Program-made: the position numbers and the translations under genes
Shown here: positions 1-5,656 of the stretch, piece by piece
How the letters are laid out: the number at the start of each line of letters is the position of its first letter
Position numbering within the stretch: position 1 is the first letter of the stretch
DNA from: an uncultured Prevotella sp.
GTDB taxonomy: Bacteria > Bacteroidota > Bacteroidia > Bacteroidales > Bacteroidaceae
Reading direction: 5' to 3'
Assembly (NCBI RefSeq): GCF_900549175.1
Contig: NZ_URNN01000146.1
Span: 1 to 8,108, forward strand
DNA: 8,108 bases
The notes under the pieces: generated by a model
Database searches by the model: none
What the model saw: the letters and a program-made list of their open reading frames with translations, nothing else
Told to the model about the DNA's origin: nothing

Positions 1-55
1 CGATATCGGGGGCACGTATTCCTTATCCATCACTCTAAATGTCGGACAAACCAGA

Positions 56-98
56 AATATGTCTTTATGTCTAAAAAGAATATGTCTTTATGTCTAAA
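56..98. repeat. Two direct copies of a 20-base unit, each with a doubled TATGTCT
   Basis: The unit AATATGTCTTTATGTCTAAA occurs at 56-75 and again, identical, at 79-98, a 23-base period. Each unit contains TATGTCT twice, so the heptamer falls at 58, 66, 81 and 89 (steps of 8, 15 and 8). The 23-base period would shift the reading frame between copies, so a conserved repeated peptide is unlikely. It lies upstream of the small secreted-protein gene and could be a slippage duplication or a cluster of protein-binding sites; the sequence alone does not say which. Confidence 0.8.
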
Positions 99-108
99 CC
101 CGCGGGTT
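97..108. repeat. Perfect 12-base palindrome AACCCGCGGGTT
   Basis: A perfect GC-centred palindrome abuts the end of the second direct repeat and stands out from its AT-rich surroundings. With no loop it would make only a tight hairpin, so it suits a binding site for a dimeric protein better than a terminator; a terminator for a gene left of the window is still possible, although no T tract follows it. Confidence 0.5.
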
Positions 109-211
109 AAAGAACGTTTATACCAGCACCGCGTAACGTGAAAGAAAGAATAAAACATATAAAAACATAAAACTGTAACAGCAAAATGCACAACGTAAAG
201 CAAATAGTAAG

Positions 212-220
212 TATATTTGC
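212..220 (+). promoter_or_regulatory. Bacteroidota-type -7 promoter element for the small secreted-protein gene
   Basis: TATATTTGC matches the TAnnTTTG -7 consensus of the Bacteroidota primary sigma factor. No TTG-like -33 element is visible 19-21 bases upstream, so the promoter is weak or needs an activator. Transcription would start around 226-229, giving a leader of about 33 bases before the ATG at 261. This argues against translation starting at the earlier in-frame ATG at 186. Confidence 0.55.
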
Positions 221-260
221 AGATACGCCGAACCAAAAACAAACGACGTGTCTATACGAT

Positions 261-752
261 ATGAACAAAAGAATGTCACTCACCACACTTGCCTTCTGTT
301 GGGGCATCGCGGCAATGGCCCAACAGCCGGTTGACGTGAAACGACCGGTTGTCGTGATTGATGCCGAGACCGGCGTACGGATAAGGGACGTGCAGATATT
401 CGTCAACGACAACGAAACAAACAGAATCGTTACCGACTACAAAGGCGAATTTGCCATTCCCGACACGGCCCGCACACTGACCATGTGCCACCCGAAATAC
501 GAAAAGCGGATGATGGACGCCGGTGAATTTACCGACTCCATCAGTCTGCTGCCCAACTACAACCGCCTGAACGAGCTCGTGGTTATAGGGCGCCAGCCTA
601 AAATAAGTGCAGACATTATGACGGGTGTAAAACAGACTGCCATATCGGTACCGCAACCCAAGCCTTTGGCCACATTCGATTTCTTCAGCATATTCACTGC
701 AAAGAAACGGAAAAAAACGCGCCAACGCATAGAAGCCATCAAAGACTATTGA
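261..752 (+). CDS. Secreted carboxypeptidase-regulatory-like domain protein (163 aa)
   Basis: Small exported protein of unknown function. Residues 1-20 look like a signal peptide (MNKRMS, a hydrophobic core, AMA before QQ), implying periplasmic or surface localisation. Residues 27-110 resemble the carboxypeptidase-regulatory-like beta-sandwich found at the N terminus of SusC/TonB-dependent receptors: VVIDAETGVRIRDVQIFV, then TDYKGEF, then LNELVVIG at 103-110, which recalls the LDEVVV segment that links this domain to the receptor plug. No plug or barrel follows; the chain ends in a basic tail (KKRKKTRQR, 148-156) and KDY. The start at 261 was chosen over an in-frame ATG at 186 because it gives a proper signal peptide and lies downstream of the predicted promoter. 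The gene converges on the porin gene, leaving 10 bases between stop codons. The domain call is by pattern; the role is unknown. Confidence 0.8.
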   Translation: MNKRMSLTTLAFCWGIAAMAQQPVDVKRPVVVIDAETGVRIRDVQIFVNDNETNRIVTDYKGEFAIPDTARTLTMCHPKYEKRMMDAGEFTDSISLLPNYNRLNELVVIGRQPKISADIMTGVKQTAISVPQPKPLATFDFFSIFTAKKRKKTRQRIEAIKDY

Positions 753-754
753 AA

Positions 755-771
755 CGCTTTCTTTAGAAGCG
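755..771. terminator. Possible short bidirectional terminator hairpin
   Basis: CGCTTT-CTTTA-GAAGCG can form a six-pair stem (one G-T) with a five-base loop. It lies across the 10-base gap between two convergent genes and the last codons of the porin gene. There is no clear T tract on either side, so termination would be weak; it is listed because it is the only candidate in the gap. Confidence 0.25.
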
Positions 772-1803
772 GCACATCAGCTCTATCACCGCCTTGTCCC
801 GGTCGGATACGCCCGGCGTAACCCCATCGTCATAAAAATACTTTTCGTAGTTCAGCCTGACATCCGCCTTCAGTACCTTCCTGCCGAGATGAAGCGTGAT
901 GCCCGCCGTTGCACGGTGACGGCGGCTGTCGTTGACTTCGAGCTGTCCGCCGGCACCTGACTTCCCGTTGCTGTGGTCATCCATATAGTCGTAACGTCCG
1001 AGAAACGATATGCCGGTAAACAAACGGCTCAGAGGCAGCCTGTAACACACGAAGGCATCTACGGCATTGACACCGGGGAAGACACCGCCGGAATAGTTCT
1101 TGCGCAGATACTCCCCCTCCACATGCCACCGTTCCGTATGCCAGTAAGCGCCGGCGTTCCACATCATTATGCCCACACTGTCGGGACGGGTACGCTGACA
1201 GCCCAGCGTCAGGTTAACGACGTTGTCTATCATCGCAGATGCCTTTACCGAATAGTTGTAGCTTTTGGTCCAGTAATCCTTTTGGCCGGTGAGTCCCGAA
1301 CCGTTGAATATTCCGCCTTCAACGGTTACGGGACAATGCGGTATCGGAAACCGATAGCCAACGGCGGCACCCACATCGCGCACGTTGCCCACCTGCTTGG
1401 CTATGAACGAACGGTTGGCAAAATACTGGAGATGGGGCGAGCGGTGGGCGTCGATGGTGAAGGGGACGCGCATCTGGCCTGCGGTAAGCGTCAGCCGTTC
1501 TACCGGCGTCAGTCTGACATAGGCATCGAGCATACGTATATCACCCTCGTCGGAAAGGTCTATCTCCGCCTTATATTCCACCGCAGGTATCACCTTGCCG
1601 GTGAGCGCGATACGGCAGTTGCGCACCTCAAAACGTCCGGCATCCAATGACGGCTCATACTCGTATTTGGCACGCACCGTCCCGTGTATTTCAGGCATCC
1701 ATCTGTCGTTTTCCTGCGCGGAAACAGCCATGGCTGTCATAATCGGCAGGGCAAGCATCATTCTCTTCACACCAGTCATAAATCGGATGTTTTCGGTCAA
1801 CAT
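763..1803 (-). CDS. Phosphate-selective porin O/P-like outer membrane protein
   Basis: Predicted outer membrane beta-barrel that would let phosphate, or another anion, enter the periplasm. An N-terminal hydrophobic segment ending AVSAQ (about residue 30) is a signal peptide. The mature chain shows alternating amphipathic strands and family features: FEVRNCRIALTGKV (58-71), YKAEIDLSD (77-85), LDAYVRLTP (92-100), the AGQMRVPF motif (108-115, compare GQxKxPF in OprP-like porins), and a terminal Phe (CRF) typical of barrel proteins. At 346 residues it is a little shorter than OprP (about 410-440). It is the second gene of an operon with the PiT transporter, 22 bases downstream. An ATG at 1779 would shorten the signal peptide; the first ATG (1803) is preferred because GAGGAGG precedes it by 10 bases. 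The family call is good; phosphate specificity rests mainly on the neighbouring transporter. Confidence 0.85.
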   Translation of the reverse strand: MLTENIRFMTGVKRMMLALPIMTAMAVSAQENDRWMPEIHGTVRAKYEYEPSLDAGRFEVRNCRIALTGKVIPAVEYKAEIDLSDEGDIRMLDAYVRLTPVERLTLTAGQMRVPFTIDAHRSPHLQYFANRSFIAKQVGNVRDVGAAVGYRFPIPHCPVTVEGGIFNGSGLTGQKDYWTKSYNYSVKASAMIDNVVNLTLGCQRTRPDSVGIMMWNAGAYWHTERWHVEGEYLRKNYSGGVFPGVNAVDAFVCYRLPLSRLFTGISFLGRYDYMDDHSNGKSGAGGQLEVNDSRRHRATAGITLHLGRKVLKADVRLNYEKYFYDDGVTPGVSDRDKAVIELMCRF

Positions 1804-1813
1804 TCTAACTGAG

Positions 1814-1820
1814 CCTCCTC
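1814..1820 (-). promoter_or_regulatory. Shine-Dalgarno sequence GAGGAGG of the porin gene
   Basis: On the minus strand GAGGAGG lies 10 bases before the ATG at 1803, inside the 22-base gap after the transporter stop codon. Strong Shine-Dalgarno sequences are uncommon in Bacteroidota and none is seen before the other main genes here. It supports 1803 as the start and independent initiation on the second cistron. Confidence 0.5.
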
Positions 1821-1825
1821 AAATC

Positions 1826-4105
1826 TTACTCACCGCGCGCAATAACCTTCCTGCGGCTGCTGAAGTCGGAGTCGTGCAACTTGGCGTATGCACGCAGATA
1901 CTTGCGCAGCCCCGACACCATCTCCTGCGTTTCCTGAAGCATGTTGATGTACACGTACAGTACGGTCATCGACGACGGGTCGCCCTCGCGCAGCTGTCGG
2001 AACAGCCGGTGATACGTCTCCGACACCAAGTCCTTTATCTCGTCACAACGGCGGCGCAGGGCTGTAACAGCCTCCGGATTGCCGGACTCCATCATGTCGA
2101 ACATGTCGTTGAACAGAGTGCTGATACGCCCGCGGATGACTTCAAATTCGGTGACATGAGCCGGAGGCAGCGGATGGAAATTGTTGTCTACGTGCTCGCG
2201 GCATATCTCGTTGATGCGGCGCAGATTGTAAAGTATGCTCATGCAGCAGCTGTTGCTCAGGTGGAACCACGCGTTCTTCTCTATTGCCGTCTCGTGGCTC
2301 ACCTGCCGCATGCACAGTGTCTCCTTTCGGCGTGCGTTCTTCAACAGACTCTTGCTGCGCAGCAGTTTTGTCTCGGTACGGCCGAGAGTGCCGGCATTTT
2401 CGTTGATGAAGGCATCGGTTATCTTGCCGTAACTCTCATCGGCAAAACGCAGGAACTTCTTCTGCTGCTCCATGACATATATGAGCAGGAGGTCCCATGT
2501 GCGTGTCTTGTCCTCAGTGGCAAGAATGGTCTGGAAGAGCGTGTCACCGTCATCGTCGGCCTTCTTCATGCGGAAGCGGCGGTTGCTGCGCACAATGAAG
2601 AAGATGGTGAGCAGGGCAAGAGCCATCATAACCCATTGGCCACCCGTGTGCATAAGCGTAACCATCACGCCGGCGCCGATGAAGGCCGCTCCGGCCGTGA
2701 GGAACCAGCCTCCGATGACCGAGATGACACCCGTTATGCGGAACACGGCACTCTCGCGCCCCCAGGCGCGGTCGGCAAGCGATGTTCCCATGGCCACCAT
2801 GAAGGGGACGAACGTTGTCGACAGCGGCAGCTTTAGCGATGTACCGAAGGCAATGAGCGCTCCGGCCAGCACAAGGTTTACAGAGCCGCGTATGAGGTCG
2901 AAGGCGGCTCCCTGCTCCATAATCATTTCGTCGTTGTTGAAACGGCGGTTGAACCACACGCGGACACTTTGAGGGGTAATGTCCCTCACCCAATAAAAGA
3001 GTGACAGCGTCCAGCGCACAAGGCGTCTCGCTATCCGCGACGAGCCGAACATCTCGTCCCCCCCCTGCTGGCTGCCGAGGCCTATCTCAGTCTTGGACAC
3101 GTTCTGAGTCTTCTTCGATGTGGCAAGCGCTATCACCATTATGGCTCCCGCAGCCACAAGGAAGAAGACAGGCGTATCGGCCGGTCCGTTGAGCGAGTTC
3201 ATCATATATCCGTGTGGGTCGCCGCCTCCATTGGCCGCATAGTCCTGATAAGAGGCCAGTCCGCTGAGCGGCACACCGATGAAGTTGACAAGGTCGTTGC
3301 CGGCAAAAGCCATGGCCAGGGCGAATGTTCCCATAAGCACGACAACTTTCAGAACATTTACCTTGAGAATGTGCAGCAGCTGCATGACCACTGTGAACAC
3401 GGCAAGACAGCCGGCAAGAATCACCGTCGTATTGGCAGTTATCCACCCTTTCACTTCGGGCGTCATGAACGCGAGATCCTTGACTCCCTTTATCAGCAGG
3501 AAGTAGACAATGGCCGTAGAGCAGATGCCGGCGTAGATACCTATCTTCCATTTCAGCTTACTGCGGTAGTTGAACGAGAATATCATTCGTGCGATAAACT
3601 GTACGATGACTCCGAAGACAAAGGCTACCGCCACGGAAAGGAAGATACCCATTATCACCGTAAGGGCCTTCTCGGTGTTGAGCAGTTCACTGATGCCATG
3701 TTCGTCGCCTCCCGCCATCTTTATCAGCGCCACGACAAATGTTGCACCAAGCAGTTCGAACACCATCGAGACAGTGGTTGACGTGGGCATGCCGAGCGTA
3801 TTGAACATGTCGAGCAGTATGACGTCGGTCACCACCACGGCCATAAAGATGCAGATGAGTTCGTAAAACGCGAAATACTCCGGCCGGAAAATGCCGTGGC
3901 GCGCTATCTCCATCATGCCGTTGCTCATCGAGGCTCCGATAAACACTCCTACCGATGCCACGGCGATGATACGCTTGAGCGGCGCCGCCTTGCAGCCTAT
4001 GGCCGAATTGAGAAAGTTGACGGCATCGTTGCTCACTCCCACCGTCAGGTCGAACACGGCCAGCAGAAGGAGGAAAATGACTACACATAAAAACAATATG
4101 TCCAT
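1826..4105 (-). CDS. PiT-family inorganic phosphate transporter with C-terminal PhoU-like domain (759 aa)
   Basis: Inner-membrane phosphate permease of the PiT family, which couples phosphate uptake to an ion gradient. The two inverted-repeat signatures are visible: GVSNDAVN (23-30) and FAGNDLVNFIG (267-277), each matching the GANDxxN type, followed by MPTSTT (106-111) and LPLSTT (426-431). About 11-13 membrane segments lie between residues 1 and 505, interrupted by a hydrophilic stretch (about 330-400). Residues about 520-745 are soluble and helical (for example QEMVSGLRKYLRAYAK) and fit a PhoU-like/DUF47 domain. Classical PiT proteins are about 420-500 residues, so the C-terminal part is an added module that may sense or gate flux. 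It is the first gene of an operon with the porin and diverges from the symporter. No Shine-Dalgarno sequence precedes the ATG. The family call is firm; the regulatory role of the tail is inference. Confidence 0.95.
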   Translation of the reverse strand: MDILFLCVVIFLLLLAVFDLTVGVSNDAVNFLNSAIGCKAAPLKRIIAVASVGVFIGASMSNGMMEIARHGIFRPEYFAFYELICIFMAVVVTDVILLDMFNTLGMPTSTTVSMVFELLGATFVVALIKMAGGDEHGISELLNTEKALTVIMGIFLSVAVAFVFGVIVQFIARMIFSFNYRSKLKWKIGIYAGICSTAIVYFLLIKGVKDLAFMTPEVKGWITANTTVILAGCLAVFTVVMQLLHILKVNVLKVVVLMGTFALAMAFAGNDLVNFIGVPLSGLASYQDYAANGGGDPHGYMMNSLNGPADTPVFFLVAAGAIMVIALATSKKTQNVSKTEIGLGSQQGGDEMFGSSRIARRLVRWTLSLFYWVRDITPQSVRVWFNRRFNNDEMIMEQGAAFDLIRGSVNLVLAGALIAFGTSLKLPLSTTFVPFMVAMGTSLADRAWGRESAVFRITGVISVIGGWFLTAGAAFIGAGVMVTLMHTGGQWVMMALALLTIFFIVRSNRRFRMKKADDDGDTLFQTILATEDKTRTWDLLLIYVMEQQKKFLRFADESYGKITDAFINENAGTLGRTETKLLRSKSLLKNARRKETLCMRQVSHETAIEKNAWFHLSNSCCMSILYNLRRINEICREHVDNNFHPLPPAHVTEFEVIRGRISTLFNDMFDMMESGNPEAVTALRRRCDEIKDLVSETYHRLFRQLREGDPSSMTVLYVYINMLQETQEMVSGLRKYLRAYAKLHDSDFSSRRKVIARGE

Positions 4106-4132
4106 ACTTCACTTAGTTTGTTAATTTGCCTG

Positions 4133-4140
4133 CAAAATAA
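4133..4140 (-). promoter_or_regulatory. Probable -7 element of the PiT-porin operon
   Basis: The minus strand reads TTATTTTG, one conserved base off TAnnTTTG. It would start transcription near 4126, leaving a leader of about 20 bases. No TTTG-like -33 element lies at the normal distance; that position is taken by the direct repeat at 4151-4168, which suggests an activator-dependent promoter. Confidence 0.45.
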
Positions 4141-4149
4141 GCCGGAAGT

Positions 4150-4170
4150 TGTTTCATAAATGTTTCATAA
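4150..4170. promoter_or_regulatory. 11-base-period direct repeat resembling a Pho box
   Basis: TGTTTCATAA occurs at 4150-4159 and 4161-4170. Written as GTTTCAT-AAAT-GTTTCAT (4151-4168) it has the architecture of the enterobacterial Pho box, two 7-base direct repeats with a 4-base A/T spacer, and matches CTGTCAT-AAAT-CTGTCAT at 14 of 18 positions. Its edge is 10 bases from the -7 element of the phosphate transporter operon, the spacing seen in Pho promoters, although the repeats read in the opposite direction to that operon. It is the best candidate operator for the response regulator encoded at 7799-7101. The repeat is observed; the regulator assignment is inference. Confidence 0.5.
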
Positions 4171-4195
4171 TTTTTAAGGATTTGTAAAAAAGCAG

Positions 4196-4203
4196 TAACT
4201 TTG
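4196..4203 (+). promoter_or_regulatory. -7 promoter element of the symporter gene, only a few bases before its ATG
   Basis: TAACTTTG (followed by C) is an exact TAnnTTTG match. Only CACC separates it from the ATG at 4208. No good TTTG lies 19-21 bases upstream; a T run at 4171-4175 is the nearest substitute. With the usual start point 5-8 bases past the element, the transcript would be leaderless or nearly so. Confidence 0.55.
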
Positions 4204-4207
4204 CACC

Positions 4208-5656
4208 ATGATTATCATTATAACGATTATATGTTACTTTGCCGTGCTGCTCGCCGTGAGCCGGCTTACGGCAAGGAAAGCCACGAACGAGACTTTCTAC
4301 AGAGGCGACCGCCGCTCGCCCTGGTATATGGTGGCCTTCGGAATGGTGGGCGCGTCGATAAGCGGCGTGTCGGTGATGTCGGTGCCCGGAATGGTGGAAA
4401 AGACAGACATGACATACCTGCAGATGTGCCTCGGCTTCATCCCCGGGTATTTTGCCATTGCCTTTCTGCTGCTGCCCGTATACTACCGCCTCAACCTCAC
4501 GACGATATACAGTTATCTCGCCCGGCGGCTCGGCCCTAAGTCGTACAAGACGGGGGCGTGGTTTTTCATGCTCTCTAAGATGACGCGGGCGGCCGTCAGC
4601 TTCTATGTGGCGTGCGTAATCCTGCAACGCTTTGCGCTCGAGCCCGCCGGAGTGCCGTTTGCAGTGACAGTGACGGGCATGGTGGCTCTGATATGGCTGT
4701 ACACGCGCCATGGCGGCATAAAGACACTGGTGTGGACCGACACTTTCCAGACGGCGTGCCTCTTCACATCGGTGGTGCTCATATTCATTAATGTGGCGGG
4801 AGAACTCGGAATGAGTCCCGTCAAGGCTGCGCGTGCCGTGGCCGAATCGCCGATGAGCCGCGTGTTCGTGTTCGATGACTGGCTGTCGACGCAGAATTTC
4901 TGGAAACAGTTTGTCAGCGGCATATTCCTTGTGATAGTGATGACGGGACTCGATCAGGACATGATGCAGAAGAACCTCACGTGCAAGACACTGCGCGAGG
5001 CACAGAAGGATGTGTGTACATACGGTTTCGCCTTCGTTCCGGCCAATCTGCTGTTTCTCTCGCTCGGCGTGCTGCTTGTGATGCTGGCCGGACGGCAGGG
5101 CGCGGCACTGCCAGCGTCGGGCGACGAACTGCTGCCCATGTTTGCCGCCACCGGACATCTCGGCACCGCGGTGGTGGTGCTGTTCACCATAGGCATTGTG
5201 GCGGCATCGTTCAGCAGCGCCGACTCGGCCCTTACGTCGCTCACCACAAGTTTCTGCGTTGACATACGCGGGCGCCACGATGACGAACGCCTGCGCCGAC
5301 GCACGCATCTGATGTTCTGCGCAATGTTTGTGGTGTTCATCCTGCTGTTCCGCATGATAAACTCCACGAGTGTAATCGACGCCATCTACATTCTTTGCTC
5401 ATACACCTATGGCCCGCTGCTCGGCCTGTTCGCCTTCGGACTGCTTACAAAGCGCGGCGTCAACGACCGTTACGTTCCCGCGATAGCCATAGCCTCACCG
5501 TTAATATGCTTCATCACAGATAAGGTGATGACCGCCTCCACGGGCTACCACTTCGGCTACGAACTGATGATGATGAACGGCGCGCTCACCTTCGTGGGGC
5601 TGTGGATGACGGGAAGAGGCAAAGGGAACTGTATCAAAAAATGCGGGTCAAACTAA
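4208..5656 (+). CDS. Sodium:solute symporter (SSF family), substrate unknown
   Basis: Inner-membrane secondary transporter expected to use a sodium gradient. The 482-residue chain has the SSF layout with about 13 hydrophobic segments. Family marks include TARKATNETFYRGDRRSPWY (21-40) joining the first two segments, VAFGMVGASISGV with SVPG (42-61), YRLNLTTIYSYLARRLG (93-109), TGLDQDMMQKNL (246-257), and the serine-rich FSSADSALTSLTTSF segment (335-349) followed by VDI, which corresponds to the sodium-site helix of SSF proteins. The ATG at 4208 is needed for the first membrane helix; the next Met (residue 41) would remove it. The gene diverges from the PiT operon and shares its control region; its end overlaps the histidine kinase gene by 9 bases tail to tail. 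The substrate cannot be read from sequence: sugars, carboxylates, amino acids or sialic acid are all possible in this family. Confidence 0.92.
   Translation: MIIIITIICYFAVLLAVSRLTARKATNETFYRGDRRSPWYMVAFGMVGASISGVSVMSVPGMVEKTDMTYLQMCLGFIPGYFAIAFLLLPVYYRLNLTTIYSYLARRLGPKSYKTGAWFFMLSKMTRAAVSFYVACVILQRFALEPAGVPFAVTVTGMVALIWLYTRHGGIKTLVWTDTFQTACLFTSVVLIFINVAGELGMSPVKAARAVAESPMSRVFVFDDWLSTQNFWKQFVSGIFLVIVMTGLDQDMMQKNLTCKTLREAQKDVCTYGFAFVPANLLFLSLGVLLVMLAGRQGAALPASGDELLPMFAATGHLGTAVVVLFTIGIVAASFSSADSALTSLTTSFCVDIRGRHDDERLRRRTHLMFCAMFVVFILLFRMINSTSVIDAIYILCSYTYGPLLGLFAFGLLTKRGVNDRYVPAIAIASPLICFITDKVMTASTGYHFGYELMMMNGALTFVGLWMTGRGKGNCIKKCGSN

Larger units (their letters stand above)
1..211. other. Upstream non-coding region
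   Basis: No convincing gene is seen before base 261. Two plus frames are open from the left edge (one to a stop at 95-97, another to a stop near 139), but neither reads as a recognisable protein and both cross the direct repeats. The second half (about 140-210) is AT-rich and holds two copies of AAAACATA, at 152-159 and 162-169. The tail of a gene from the left cannot be excluded. Confidence 0.4.

Noticed and set aside
30..242. 70-codon minus-strand frame, Phe/Tyr-rich and partly hydrophobic
   Set aside because: Its composition follows from AT-rich non-coding DNA and it spans the direct repeats and the promoter of the next gene; no start signal is seen.
186..260. N-terminal extension of the small secreted protein from the ATG at 186
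   Set aside because: It would place 25 hydrophilic residues before the signal peptide and begin upstream of the predicted promoter element.
973..1650. 225-codon plus-strand open frame inside the porin gene
   Set aside because: The opposite strand encodes a coherent beta-barrel with signal peptide and terminal Phe; the antisense product shows no family features.
1595..2836. 413-codon plus-strand open frame antisense to the PiT tail and porin start
   Set aside because: It crosses two well-supported minus-strand genes and their gap and has no domain signature; it is an antisense shadow.
4181..4203. TTTG at 4181 as the -33 element of the symporter promoter
   Set aside because: Only 11 bases separate it from the -7 element, whereas 19-21 are needed.
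4154..5308. Long 384-codon minus-strand open frame antisense to the symporter
   Set aside because: It is rich in His and Arg with no recognisable domain or membrane pattern, and the plus-strand frame is a clear SSF protein. It is a shadow of that gene's codon bias.
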